DNA from: Streptomyces ficellus
GTDB lineage: Bacteria; Actinomycetota; Actinomycetes; Streptomycetales; Streptomycetaceae
DNA length: 53,832 nucleotides
Direction: 5' to 3'
Assembly: GCF_030406405.1 (NCBI RefSeq)
Contig: NZ_JAUEPL010000049.1
Location: forward strand, 1-53,832
Positions 1 through 8,108 of the stretch are shown piece after piece (positions within the stretch are counted from its first letter, which is position 1; each line of letters begins with the position of its first letter). The position numbers were made by a program, and so were the translations under genes. The notes beneath the pieces are model-generated. The model did not search any database. It saw only the letters and a list, made by a program, of their open reading frames with translations, and was not told the origin of the DNA.

Positions 1-113
1 GCGCTCCAGCTCTACCGCGACCGGCTCACCCCCACAGCCGCCCTGGCCGAGCCGTACGCCCTGGCCAGCGACCCCGACAGGGCCGCCGCCGACGCGCACG
101 AGGCTGGCACAGG
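1..113 (+). pseudogene. fragment of an LLM-class flavin/F420 oxidoreductase-like gene
   Basis: Frame 1 reads ALQLYRDRLTPTAALAEPYA followed by an acidic Ala-rich stretch ending near ADAHEA. This resembles the C-terminal third of luciferase-like monooxygenases, where a YRxxFxPSxxLAEPY segment is followed by an AADTDEEA-like helix. The match stops at the run of C residues, and what follows is an E2 acyltransferase in another frame. The fragment has neither start nor stop inside the window. A luciferase-like gene is not expected upstream of sucB in this conserved region, where lpd normally sits, so I infer an assembly join or recombination scar rather than a working gene. The family call rests on about 35 residues. 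Confidence 0.42.
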
Positions 114-129
114 CCCCCCCCCCCCCCCC
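114..129. repeat. run of 16 C residues at a sequence junction
   Basis: Sixteen consecutive C residues separate the luciferase-like fragment from the Ala/Pro linker of the E2 gene. Long homopolymers are rare in the rest of the window. The position, exactly where the coding identity changes, suggests a join made through low-complexity sequence. Confidence 0.85.
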
Positions 130-1132
130 GGCCCCGGCGCCCGCCCCGACGGCTCCCGCTGCCGCCCCCGCCCCCGCCGCCGCACAGCCGGCGGAGGACG
201 GCGCGTACGTGACCCCGCTGGTCCGCAAGCTCGCCGCCGAGAACGGTGTCGACCTCGCGACGGTCAAGGGCACCGGCGTCGGCGGCCGCATTCGCAAGCA
301 GGACGTCCTCGCCGCCGCCGAGGCCGCGAAGGCCGCCGCCGCTGCCCCGGCTCCGGCCGCCGCCGCCCCGGCCGCCGCCGCGAAGGCCCCGGCGCTGGAG
401 GCGTCCCCGCTGCGCGGCCAGACGGTCAAGATGACCCGCATGCGCAAGGTCATCGGCGACAACATGATGAAGGCGCTGCACACGCAGGCCCAGCTGACCT
501 CGGTCGTCGAGGTCGACATCACCAAGCTGATGAAGCTGCGCAACCGCGCGAAGGACGCGTTCGCCGCCCGCGAGGGCGTGAAGCTCTCCCCGATGCCGTT
601 CTTCGTGAAGGCGGCGGCCCAGGCGCTGAAGGCCCACCCGGTCATCAACGCCCGGATCAACGACGACGAGGGCACGATCACGTACTTCGACACGGAGAAC
701 GTCGGCATCGCCGTGGACTCCGAGAAGGGCCTGATGACGCCGGTCATCAAGCACGCGGGCGACCTGAACATCGCGGGCATCGCCAAGGCCACCGCCGAGC
801 TGGCGGGCAAGGTCCGCAGCAACAAGATCACCCCGGACGAGCTGTCCGGCGCGACCTTCACGATCAGCAACACCGGCTCGCGCGGTGCGCTGTTCGACAC
901 GGTCATCGTGCCGCCGAACCAGGTCGCCATCCTGGGCATCGGCGCCACCGTCAAGCGCCCGGTGGTCATCGACCACCCGGACCTGGGCGAGACCATCGCG
1001 GTGCGCGACATGACGTACCTGGCGCTCTCCTACGACCACCGTCTGGTGGACGGCGCCGACGCGGCCCGCTACCTGACGGCCGTCAAGGCGATCCTGGAGG
1101 CCGGCGAGTTCGAGGTCGACCTCGGCCTGTAA
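116..1132 (+). CDS. sucB: dihydrolipoamide acyltransferase (E2), 5' incomplete
   Basis: This is the E2 core of a 2-oxo acid dehydrogenase complex, which moves an acyl group from lipoyl-lysine to CoA. The N-terminal lipoyl domains are missing. The readable frame begins in the Ala/Pro linker, continues into a peripheral-subunit (E3/E1) binding domain (VTPLVRKLAAE to GGRIRKQDVLAAAE, about 209-340), a second Ala/Pro linker, and a complete catalytic domain ending with the active-site SYDHRLVDG motif near 1030. A GTG at 209 is not the real start, because the frame is open further upstream. The annotation name is sucB, but in actinobacteria this protein commonly serves as E2 of pyruvate dehydrogenase, which fits aceE, lipB and lipA downstream. 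A strong terminator follows at once. Confidence 0.9.
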   Translation, partial: PPPPPAPAPAPTAPAAAPAPAAAQPAEDGAYVTPLVRKLAAENGVDLATVKGTGVGGRIRKQDVLAAAEAAKAAAAAPAPAAAAPAAAAKAPALEASPLRGQTVKMTRMRKVIGDNMMKALHTQAQLTSVVEVDITKLMKLRNRAKDAFAAREGVKLSPMPFFVKAAAQALKAHPVINARINDDEGTITYFDTENVGIAVDSEKGLMTPVIKHAGDLNIAGIAKATAELAGKVRSNKITPDELSGATFTISNTGSRGALFDTVIVPPNQVAILGIGATVKRPVVIDHPDLGETIAVRDMTYLALSYDHRLVDGADAARYLTAVKAILEAGEFEVDLGL

Positions 1133-1144
1133 CCCCCAGCCGTA

Positions 1145-1195
1145 CGACGACGGCGCCCCCGGCCGGATGCCCTCCGGCCGGGGGCGCCGTCGTCG
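1145..1195 (+). terminator. rho-independent-type hairpin after sucB
   Basis: A perfect 22-bp inverted repeat (1145-1166 with 1174-1195) has a 7-base loop and begins 13 bp after the sucB stop. No U-tract follows, as is usual in high-GC actinomycetes. Confidence 0.9.
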
Positions 1196-1286
1196 CGTGA
1201 CGGGCGTCTCCCGCACGGAGCAGCCGCAAGCGGTTACCGGGCGGAATAATGGCGATCAACCGCCGCAGCCGCGAAGGAGCACCCCC

Positions 1287-1910
1287 ATGACCCCGCCCGT
1301 CGTCCACTCGCTGCGCGAGCAGATCCGCGAGCACATCGTGGAGGGCATCGTCAGCGGCCGCTGGAAGCCGGGTGAGCGGATCGTCGAGCGGCGCATCGCC
1401 ACGGAGCTGGCGGTCAGCCAGACGCCCGTACGCGAGGCGCTGCGCGAGCTGGAGAGCCTGCGGCTGATCGAGTCGGCGCCGAACAAGGGCGTACGGGTAC
1501 GGAACCTCACCGCGGCGGACCTGGAGGAGAGTTACCCGGTCCGGGCCGGTCTGGAGCAGATCGCCGCCGAGCTGGCGGCCGACCGGCTGGGCGAGGACTG
1601 CTCGGCCCTGGAGCCGCATGTCGCGGCGCTGTACGAGGCCGACGCCCGCGCGGACGGCACGGCGCAGGTGCGGCACACGGTGGCGTTCCACCGGGAGCTG
1701 GTGCGGGCCGCGCGCAACAGTGTGCTGCTGCACACCTGGGAGGGCCTGGGCATCGAGGTCTTCACGGCGCTGTCGATCCGCTGGCTCGGCACCGTACAGA
1801 AGTCGTACGCGGAGGAGCACGAGGAGCTCGTCCAGGCATTCCGCCGCCGGGATCCGCGCATCGGCGTCCTGGTGAAGGAACACGTCCTCGGCTGTGCCCC
1901 GCGCGCGTAG
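1287..1910 (+). CDS. GntR-family (FadR/FCD-type) transcriptional regulator
   Basis: This is a 207-residue DNA-binding regulator. Residues about 1-70 form the GntR winged helix (LREQIREHIVEGIVSG, then VSQTPVREALRELE recognition region). The rest is an all-helical FCD effector domain with His residues in HTVAFHRELV and EEHEEL that may bind metal or a carboxylate ligand. The ATG at 1287 is preceded by GAAGGAG 6 bases upstream and lies after the sucB terminator, so the gene has its own promoter. It sits directly upstream of aceE in the same direction, and palindromes lie in the aceE promoter, so control of pyruvate dehydrogenase by a metabolite such as pyruvate or a related acid is a reasonable inference. 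The ligand cannot be read from the sequence. Confidence 0.88.
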   Translation: MTPPVVHSLREQIREHIVEGIVSGRWKPGERIVERRIATELAVSQTPVREALRELESLRLIESAPNKGVRVRNLTAADLEESYPVRAGLEQIAAELAADRLGEDCSALEPHVAALYEADARADGTAQVRHTVAFHRELVRAARNSVLLHTWEGLGIEVFTALSIRWLGTVQKSYAEEHEELVQAFRRRDPRIGVLVKEHVLGCAPRA

Positions 1911-1972
1911 CCGCCGGCCCCGCTCATCGGGCGGCGCGCACGCTCATCAGCGAGGACGACCTGCGAAAACAA

Positions 1973-2007
1973 GGCACCCGGTGCCCATTTTCCTGGCACC
2001 CAATGCC
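1973..2007 (+). promoter_or_regulatory. tandem palindromes upstream of aceE, candidate operator pair
   Basis: GGCACCCGGTGCC (1973-1985) and GGCACCCAATGCC (1995-2007) are two palindromic 13-mers with centres 22 bp apart, about two helical turns. This suits side-by-side dimer binding. They lie about 40 bp upstream of the likely -35 box. A smaller GCCC-GTGA-GGGC hairpin follows at 2015-2026. The neighbouring GntR protein is the obvious candidate binder, by inference. Confidence 0.55.
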
Positions 2008-2045
2008 TACTTTGGCCCGTGAGGGCATATTTTTGGCTCAACACT

Positions 2046-2075
2046 TTGATCGATCATCGATCACGGTCGTACAGT
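2046..2075 (+). promoter_or_regulatory. candidate aceE promoter with overlapping palindrome
   Basis: TTGATC (2046-2051) and TACAGT (2070-2075) are 18 bp apart, a plausible housekeeping-sigma promoter 88 bp before the aceE start. The near-perfect palindrome TGATCGATCATCGATCA (2047-2063) covers the -35 box and spacer, so a bound dimer would block polymerase. Confidence 0.5.
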
Positions 2076-2162
2076 CGTCCGCGGACTTCAACAAGAGGTC
2101 TCTCGCCCTGTCCTGCCAAGACCAAGGGCTCCACACCCCTTCGACTCCGGAAGGCGGCGATC

Positions 2163-4856
2163 ATGACGACCGACCCCACCCGCATCCAGCCGAGCGAGCT
2201 CGACCAGCTGCCGGACCGCGACCCCGAGGAGACCGCCGAGTGGCAGGCGTCCCTCGACGCCGTCGCCAAGGCCGCCGGGCCGCACCGCGCCGCGTACCTG
2301 ATGCGTCGCACCCTGGAGCGCGCCGAGGGCGCCGGTCTCGCGCTGCCCAAGCTGCTCGAAACCGACTACGTCAACACCATCCCCACCGCCGCCGAGGCCG
2401 GCTACGGCTTCGACGGCGACGAGGCGATGGAAGCGAAGATCACCGCCTGGAACCGCTGGAACGCGGCGGCCATGGTGAGCCGCGGTTCCAAGTACGGCGT
2501 CGGCGGCCACATCGCCACCTTCGCCTCCGCCGCCTGGCTCTACGAGACCGGCTTCAACCACTTCTTCCGCGGCAAGGAGCAGGACGGCTCCGGCGACCAG
2601 CTCTACATCCAGGGCCACGCCTCCCCCGGCATCTACGCCCGCGCCTTCCTCGACGGCCGCCTGACCGAGGCGCACCTGGACAAGTTCCGCCAGGAGTCCG
2701 GCGGCGACGGCCTGCCGTCCTACCCGCACCCCCGCCGCCTGCCGTGGCTGTGGGAGTTCCCGACCGTCTCGATGGGCCTCGGCCCGCTGTCGGCGATCTA
2801 CCAGGCGCGCTTCAACCGCTACCTGACCAACCGGAACATCAAGGACGTCTCGAACTCCCACGTGTGGGCGTTCCTCGGCGACGGCGAGATGGACGAGCCG
2901 GAGTCGACGGCGGCCCTCGCGCTCGCCGCCCGTGAGGAGCTCGACAACCTCACCTTCGTCATCAACTGCAACCTCCAGCGCCTCGACGGCCCCGTCCGCG
3001 CCAACTTCAAGATCGTGCAGGAGCTGGAGGCCCAGTTCCGCGGCGCCGGCTGGAACGTCGTGAAGTCGCTGTGGGGCAACGCCTGGGACGAGCTGTTCCA
3101 GCTCGACACCACGGGCGCGCTCGTACGCCGGCTGCGCGAGGTACCGGACGCGCAGATCCAGACGTACCAGACCCGCGACGCCGCCTACATCCGCGAGGAC
3201 TTCTTCGGCAAGGACCCGGCCCTGGTCGAGATGGCGAAGCTGCTGTCCGACGACAAGATCATCGAGTGCTTCCAGCACTCGCGCGGCGGCCACGAGCCGC
3301 GCAAGGTCTTCGCGGCCTACAAGGCGGCCCTGGAGCACAAGGGCGCGCCGACCGTGATCCTCGCCCAGACGGTCAAGGGCTTCACGCTCGGCAAGGGCTT
3401 CGAGTCCAAGAACGCCAACCACCAGATGAAGAAGCTGTCGGTGGAGGAGTTCAAGGACATGCGGGACCTGCTGGGCCTGCCGATCCCGGACTCCGCGTTC
3501 GTCGACGGCCAGGTGCCCTACGGCCACCCCGGCGCCGGCTCCCCCGAGGTCCGCTACCTCCAGGAGCGCCGCGCGGCCCTCGGCGGCCCCGCCCCGGCCC
3601 GCCGCGTCCAGCCGGTGGCGCCGCTGCCGGCGCCGGCCGACAAGACGTTCACCGCCTTCGACAAGGGCTCCGGCAGCCAGTCGGTGGCGACCACCATGGC
3701 GTTCGTACGCCTGATGAAGGACCTGATCCGCGACAAGCAGACCGGCAGGCGCTGGGTGCCGATCGTCCCGGACGAGGCCCGCACCTTCGGTATGGAGTCG
3801 CTGTTCCCGTCGCTCGGCATCTACTCGCCGAAGGGCCAGACGTACGAGCCGGTCGACCGCGACCAGCTGATGTACTACCGCGAGGCCAAGGACGGCCAGA
3901 TCCTCAACGAGGGCATCACCGAGGCCGGCTCGATGGCCGACTTCATCGCCGCGTCGACCGCGTACTCCACGCACGGCGAGCCGATGATCCCCTTCTACAT
4001 CTTCTACTCGATGTTCGGCTGGCAGCGCACGGCCGACCAGATGTGGCAGCTCGGCGACCAGCTCGGCCGCGGCTTCCTCGTCGGCGCCACCGCCGGCCGC
4101 ACCACGCTGACCGGTGAGGGCCTCCAGCACGCGGACGGCCACTCCCCCGTCATCGCGGCGACCAACCCGGCCGCGCTGACGTACGACCCGGCGTTCGCCT
4201 ACGAGGTGGCCGCGATCGTCAAGGACGGCTTGCGCCGGATGTACGGCGAGGCGGCCCCGGGCGAGGACCCGAACGTCTTCTACTACCTGACCGTCTACAA
4301 CGAGCCGATGCCCCAGCCGGCCAAGCCCGAGGGCGTGGACGAGGGCATCATCAAGGGCCTGTACCGCTTCAAGGAGGGCACGCCCGTCACGGCCGACGCG
4401 CCGCGCATCCAGCTGCTGTCGTCCGGTACGGCCATCCACTGGGCGCTGAAGGCCCAGGACATGCTGGCCGCCGAGTGGGGCGTGAGTGCCGACGTGTGGT
4501 CCGCGACCTCGTGGACCGAGCTGCGGCGCGACGCGCTGGAGGCCGACGCGGCGCTGCTGCGCGGCGAGGAGCGGGTGCCGTACGTCCGCCAGGCGCTGGC
4601 CGACGCGCAGGGCCCGGTGCTGGCGGTCAGCGACTACATGCGCCAGGTCCCGGACCAGATCGCGCAGTGGGTCGAGCAGGACTACAGCTCGCTCGGCGCG
4701 GACGGCTTCGGCCTGTCGGATACCCGCGAGGCGGCCCGCCGCCACTTCGGCGTGGACGCCGAGTCCATCGTGGTCGCCTCCCTGGCCCAGCTCGCCAAGC
4801 GCGGTGAGGTCCCGGCCTCGGTGGTGAAGGACGCCCGCGAGCGCTACGGGCTGTAA
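2163..4856 (+). CDS. aceE: pyruvate dehydrogenase E1 component, homodimeric type
   Basis: This thiamine-diphosphate enzyme decarboxylates pyruvate and acetylates the lipoyl groups of E2. At 897 residues it has the length of the E. coli-type homodimeric E1. The ThDP-binding motif GDGEMDEPES starts at about residue 239 and is followed by NCNLQRLDG. The middle domain carries DEARTFGMESLFP, and the C-terminal region ILNEGITEAGSM and GLQHADGHSPV. The ATG at 2163 has GGAAGG upstream and leads into MTTDPTRIQPSELDQLPDRD, a normal N-terminus. The frame is open further upstream through the promoter, but that part is not protein-like. It is transcribed alone, being followed by a strong terminator. E2 (sucB) lies upstream and the lipoate genes lie about 8 kb downstream. 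Confidence 0.96.
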   Translation: MTTDPTRIQPSELDQLPDRDPEETAEWQASLDAVAKAAGPHRAAYLMRRTLERAEGAGLALPKLLETDYVNTIPTAAEAGYGFDGDEAMEAKITAWNRWNAAAMVSRGSKYGVGGHIATFASAAWLYETGFNHFFRGKEQDGSGDQLYIQGHASPGIYARAFLDGRLTEAHLDKFRQESGGDGLPSYPHPRRLPWLWEFPTVSMGLGPLSAIYQARFNRYLTNRNIKDVSNSHVWAFLGDGEMDEPESTAALALAAREELDNLTFVINCNLQRLDGPVRANFKIVQELEAQFRGAGWNVVKSLWGNAWDELFQLDTTGALVRRLREVPDAQIQTYQTRDAAYIREDFFGKDPALVEMAKLLSDDKIIECFQHSRGGHEPRKVFAAYKAALEHKGAPTVILAQTVKGFTLGKGFESKNANHQMKKLSVEEFKDMRDLLGLPIPDSAFVDGQVPYGHPGAGSPEVRYLQERRAALGGPAPARRVQPVAPLPAPADKTFTAFDKGSGSQSVATTMAFVRLMKDLIRDKQTGRRWVPIVPDEARTFGMESLFPSLGIYSPKGQTYEPVDRDQLMYYREAKDGQILNEGITEAGSMADFIAASTAYSTHGEPMIPFYIFYSMFGWQRTADQMWQLGDQLGRGFLVGATAGRTTLTGEGLQHADGHSPVIAATNPAALTYDPAFAYEVAAIVKDGLRRMYGEAAPGEDPNVFYYLTVYNEPMPQPAKPEGVDEGIIKGLYRFKEGTPVTADAPRIQLLSSGTAIHWALKAQDMLAAEWGVSADVWSATSWTELRRDALEADAALLRGEERVPYVRQALADAQGPVLAVSDYMRQVPDQIAQWVEQDYSSLGADGFGLSDTREAARRHFGVDAESIVVASLAQLAKRGEVPASVVKDARERYGL

Positions 4857-4870
4857 GGGTCCCGTCCTCA

Positions 4871-4899
4871 GGAGCCCCCGCTTCGGCGGGGGCTTCTTG
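4871..4899 (+). terminator. terminator after aceE
   Basis: AGCCCCCGC, loop TTCG, GCGGGGGCT (4873-4894), extended by a wobble and a GC pair and followed by TTCTT. The UUCG tetraloop and T-rich tail make this a classical intrinsic terminator, 15 bp after the aceE stop. Confidence 0.93.
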
Positions 4900-4911
4900 C
4901 ATGATGTGGAC

Positions 4912-5877
4912 ATGCGTGCTGCCCGGCTGATCAAGATGGTGCTCCTGCTCCAGTCGCGGCCGTCCATGACCGCCGCCGAGCTGGCGCGTGAGCTGGAGGT
5001 CTCGGAGCGGACGATCACGCGGGACGCGCTCGCGCTGTCGGAGGCGGGGGTTCCGGTGTACGCGGACCGCGGGCGGGCGGGCGGGTACCGGCTGATCGGC
5101 GGGTACCGCACGCGGCTGACCGGGCTCGCGCGCAGCGAGGCGGAGGCGCTGTTCCTGTCGGGGGTGCCGGGAGCCCTGCGCGAGATGGGGCTGGCGGACG
5201 CGGCGTCGGCGGCCCGGCTGAAGGTGTCGGCCGCGCTGATGCCGTCGCTGCGGGACGCGCCGACCTCGGCGGCGCAGCGGTTCCACCTGGACGCGCCGGG
5301 CTGGTACCAGGAGCCCGAGACGCCCGAGCTGCTGCCCGTCATCGCGGAGGCGGTGTGGGACGACCGGCTGGTGTCGGTGCGCTACCGGCGCGCGGAGGTC
5401 GAGGTGGACCGGGAGCTGGCGCCGTACGGGCTCGTGCTGAAGGCGGGCGTGTGGTACCTGTGCGCCCGCGTGGAGGAGTCGTACCGGGTGTACCGCGTCG
5501 ACCGGTTCGCCGCCGTGGCCCTCGGCGACGACCGGTTCGTACGGGATGAGGAGTTCGACCTGCCGGGGTTCTGGGAAGAGCGGGCGGCGCAGTTCGCCCG
5601 CTCGATCCTGCGTACGGAGGTGGTGGTGCGGGTGACGGAGGCCGGGGCGCGCGGACTGCCGTACGTGACGGACCGGGCCGCCGCCCGCGAGGCGCTGGAG
5701 GCGGCCGGTCCGCCCGACGCGGAGGGCCGTGTGACGCTCACCCTGCCGGTGGAGTCGGAGGAGGTCGCCTACAGCCAGCTCCTGGCGCTCGGGCCTGAGG
5801 CGGAGGTGCTGGAGCCGCCGTCGCTGCGGGAGCGGTTCGCCGAGGCGGCGGCCCGGATGGCGGCCCTTTACCGGTAG
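4912..5877 (+). CDS. WYL-domain transcriptional regulator (YafY/DeoR-like HTH)
   Basis: This 321-residue regulator has an N-terminal HTH (residues 5-60: TAAELARELEVSERTITRD) and a wing ending GGYR, then a WYL domain with the literal W-Y-L triplet at residues 181-183 and the basic RVYRVDRF strand after it. A C-terminal WCX-like extension follows. The ATG at 4912 starts only 13 bp after the aceE terminator and has no Shine-Dalgarno sequence, so the transcript is probably leaderless. GTG at 4906 is the other in-frame option. The 3' end overlaps the convergent SDR gene by 10 bp. Proteins of this family respond to nucleic acids or small ligands. The target cannot be inferred beyond possible control of the neighbouring SDR. 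Confidence 0.9.
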   Translation: MRAARLIKMVLLLQSRPSMTAAELARELEVSERTITRDALALSEAGVPVYADRGRAGGYRLIGGYRTRLTGLARSEAEALFLSGVPGALREMGLADAASAARLKVSAALMPSLRDAPTSAAQRFHLDAPGWYQEPETPELLPVIAEAVWDDRLVSVRYRRAEVEVDRELAPYGLVLKAGVWYLCARVEESYRVYRVDRFAAVALGDDRFVRDEEFDLPGFWEERAAQFARSILRTEVVVRVTEAGARGLPYVTDRAAAREALEAAGPPDAEGRVTLTLPVESEEVAYSQLLALGPEAEVLEPPSLRERFAEAAARMAALYR

Positions 5878-6899
5878 TCGTCGGCGGTCGCGTCCTTGCC
5901 GCCGTGCACCACGTCGATGAAGTACGCCCAGCCGTCGGGCCGGGAGCCGTCGGTGTCGGTGAAGCCGTAGACCTTGGCGAGCTGCCCGCTGGAGAGCGAC
6001 TGGCCGTTCCAGCGGTGGCGGTCGGGGTCGGCGGCGAGCGCGGCGGCGGCGCGGCCGACGTACGCGGGCGACTCGGCGACGGCGAAGTGCGGCTCGTTCT
6101 TCACCGCGTCGCGCCAGTTCTCCTCCCGTACGCCGTAGATGTCGAGCATGATCTCGGAGCGGAGGTAGCCGGGGGTGAGCGCGACCGCCGTGCCTCCCAC
6201 CTCCTTCAGGTCCTCGCCCAGGGCGAAGGCCATGCGCAGGGGCGCGTTCTTGGCGAGGTCGAAGTAGAAGTTCTCGCGGAAGCGCGTTCCGTTGTACTCG
6301 GCCGTCCCGTCCGTCATCTCGATGACCAGCCCGCCCGGGTGCCGGATCAGCAGTGGCAGGGCGAAGCTGCTGGTGATGACATGGCTGCGGACGCCGAGCT
6401 CCAGCATCCGCAGGCCCTGGCCGAGATCCGTCTCCCACATCTTCTTGCCCCAGGGGATGAGGTGGTCGCCGCCCCAGAGGCTGTTGACGAGGATGTCGAG
6501 CCGTCCGCGCTCCTGCTCGATACGGGTGATCAGGTCCCGTACCTGGTCGGGGTCGAGGTGGTCGGTGGGTACGGCGATGCCCTCGCCGCCCGCCGCGGTG
6601 ACCAGTTCGGCGGTCTCCTCGATCGTCTCGGTCGGCCGGCCGACCTCGCTGGTGCGGCTACGGGTGGTGCGGCCGGTGACGTACACGGTGGCCCCGGCGG
6701 CGCCGAGCTCGACGGCGATGGCACGGCCCGCGCCGCGTGTCGCGCCCGCGACGAGGGCGATCCTCCCGGTGAGGGGCGTGCTGTCCGTCGTGTTGTCCGT
6801 CGTGTTGTCCGTCGTGCTGTCCGTCGTGTTGTCCGTCGTGTTGTCCGTCGTGCTGTTGGTCCTGCTGGTGGTCGTGCTCTCCGTGTTCTGGTGGGTCAT
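5868..6899 (-). CDS. SDR-family oxidoreductase with a Thr/Asp-rich repeat N-terminus
   Basis: A 343-residue short-chain dehydrogenase, DHRS1-like in its length and its LWGG and GFTDTDG C-terminal features. The Rossmann motif is AGATRGAG at residues 51-58, followed by VNS near 138-140. The catalytic region reads FYFDLAK (211-217). In the classical YxxxK register the Tyr position is Phe213, with Tyr212 one residue early, so the active-site assignment is uncertain. Residues 17-40 are an unusual TTDN/TTDS repeat encoded by a 12-bp minisatellite. The ATG at 6899 has only a weak Shine-Dalgarno sequence. An alternative start inside or after the repeat would also leave a complete SDR fold. It is convergent with the WYL regulator and overlaps it by 10 bp. 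Confidence 0.88.
   Translation of the reverse strand: MTHQNTESTTTSRTNSTTDNTTDNTTDSTTDNTTDNTTDSTPLTGRIALVAGATRGAGRAIAVELGAAGATVYVTGRTTRSRTSEVGRPTETIEETAELVTAAGGEGIAVPTDHLDPDQVRDLITRIEQERGRLDILVNSLWGGDHLIPWGKKMWETDLGQGLRMLELGVRSHVITSSFALPLLIRHPGGLVIEMTDGTAEYNGTRFRENFYFDLAKNAPLRMAFALGEDLKEVGGTAVALTPGYLRSEIMLDIYGVREENWRDAVKNEPHFAVAESPAYVGRAAAALAADPDRHRWNGQSLSSGQLAKVYGFTDTDGSRPDGWAYFIDVVHGGKDATADDYR
6778..6849 (-). repeat. 12-bp minisatellite arranged as two exact 36-bp copies
   Basis: Six copies of GTGYTGTCCGTC lie head to tail with a C,T,T,C,T,T pattern at the variable base. Positions 6778-6813 and 6814-6849 are therefore identical 36-bp units. A degenerate seventh copy follows. The repeat is in frame in the SDR gene and encodes TTDN, TTDN, TTDS. 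Confidence 0.95.
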
Positions 6900-6997
6900 A
6901 CGACGACGCTCGCACTGAAATACGACATCTGCTGTCCGGTTTCTTTTTGGCCGCTGGGCGTGCACGGGGCCCCCTGACCCCCGATGCTTGTCCCGTG

Positions 6998-7516
6998 ATG
7001 GACGAGACGGAGTTCTGGGAGATCATCGACACGACCCGCGAGGCCGCCGAGGGCGACCCCGAGGACCACGCCGAGCTGCTCGTCGAGCGACTGCTACAGC
7101 TCGATCCCGACTCCGTGCTGGACTTCGCCCGGCACTTCGAGGCCCGCTACAACCGCGCGTACACCTGGGACCTGTGGGGCGCCGCCGCCGTACTGCTGGG
7201 CGGCGCGAGCGACGACGCCTTCGACTACTTCCGCTGCTGGCTGATCGGCCAGGGCCGGGAGGTGTTCGAGGGGGCGGTGCACGACCCGGACTCGCTCGCC
7301 GAACTGCTGGACGACTTCGACGAGGAGATCGACGGGGACGGCGAGGAGCTGGGGTACGCGGCGGACGAGGCGTACGAGCAGCTGACCGGGACCGTGGCGC
7401 CGGACCTGGGCATCCCGCCGCAGCCCCCCGAACCCGAGGGCACGCCGTTCGACTTCGACGACGACGAGGCCCTGGCGGAGCGCTTCCCACGGCTCTGGGA
7501 ACGCTTCGGGGCCTGA
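6998..7516 (+). CDS. DUF4240 domain protein
   Basis: A 172-residue acidic protein of the DUF4240 family, with MDETEFWEIID at the N-terminus, then RHFEARYNRAYTWDLWGAA and FDYFRCWLIGQGREVFE, the typical DUF4240 signature regions. It has no signal peptide or membrane segment, so it is cytoplasmic. Function is unknown for the family, which often appears next to other single-gene accessory units in actinomycetes. The ATG at 6998 has no clear Shine-Dalgarno sequence. It is divergent from the SDR gene with a 98-bp spacer and convergent with the GNAT gene. Short GAGGGC(CT) direct repeats follow its stop at 7514-7541. Confidence 0.85.
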   Translation: MDETEFWEIIDTTREAAEGDPEDHAELLVERLLQLDPDSVLDFARHFEARYNRAYTWDLWGAAAVLLGGASDDAFDYFRCWLIGQGREVFEGAVHDPDSLAELLDDFDEEIDGDGEELGYAADEAYEQLTGTVAPDLGIPPQPPEPEGTPFDFDDDEALAERFPRLWERFGA

Positions 7517-7558
7517 GGGCAATGAGGGCCTGAGGGCCTGAGGATCGGGCGTCGGCCG

Positions 7559-8074
7559 TCAGCCGTTGTCCAGCAGGCTGCGTCCCATGAGGACGTCGTC
7601 CACATACCGCCCGTGCAGATGGAACTCCCCCGGCAGTACGCCCTCGACGGCGAAGCCCTCGGACTTGTAGAGCCTGCGCGCAGGCGTGTTGTGGCCCAGC
7701 ACCCGCAGGGTCATACGCGTCGCGCCCTGGCGGCGTGCCTCCTCGAACGAAGCCCGCAGCAGGGCCCGCCCGACGCCCCGGCCGCGCGCCCACCCGGCCA
7801 CGGCGAGGCCCTGGATCTGGCGTACGTGCGCGTTGCAGGCCAGTCGCGTGGCGGGCACGAGCCGCAGGTACCCGGCGACGCGGCCGCTGTCGTCCACCGC
7901 GACCAGGAAGTCCCCCGGGCGGTGGGTGGAGTCGAAGAACGGATCGTACGGCGGCTGCGGCGCGGGCTGTACGGCGTGCAGCGGCGACCAGGTGGCGCGG
8001 TCGAGCTCGGCGAGCGCCGCGTCGTCCTCGGGTCGTGCGCGGCGTATGCGTATGCCGGTGTACGGGGCGGTCAT
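7559..8074 (-). CDS. GNAT-family N-acetyltransferase
   Basis: This 171-residue protein is predicted to transfer acetyl from acetyl-CoA to an amine. It begins with the usual IRIRRARPEDDAALAEL strand-helix unit. The acetyl-CoA pyrophosphate loop is GWARGRGVGRALL (about residues 97-109), and the C-terminal part has NTPARRLYKSEGF, the common GNAT motif B. The final FHLHGRYVDDVLMG resembles ribosomal-protein and aminoglycoside-type acetyltransferases, but the substrate is not predictable. The ATG at 8074 is separated by only 34 bp from the divergent TIGR01777 gene, so their promoters must overlap. Confidence 0.9.
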   Translation of the reverse strand: MTAPYTGIRIRRARPEDDAALAELDRATWSPLHAVQPAPQPPYDPFFDSTHRPGDFLVAVDDSGRVAGYLRLVPATRLACNAHVRQIQGLAVAGWARGRGVGRALLRASFEEARRQGATRMTLRVLGHNTPARRLYKSEGFAVEGVLPGEFHLHGRYVDDVLMGRSLLDNG

Positions 8075-8108
8075 GACCGTCACTGTGCCACGAGGGCAGG
8101 ATGTGCCC

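Noticed and set aside
26..1216. 396-residue minus-strand frame over sucB
   Set aside because: Antisense shadow of the E2 gene.
2088..5342. 1084-residue open frame antisense to aceE
   Set aside because: No domain and strongly biased composition. aceE is unmistakable.
6778..6849. CRISPR-like array
   Set aside because: The units are contiguous 12-mers in frame within a gene, with no unique spacers. It is a coding minisatellite.
7513..7541. GAGGGC(CT) direct repeats after the DUF4240 gene
   Set aside because: Only three short irregular copies. Likely chance in GC-rich intergenic DNA.
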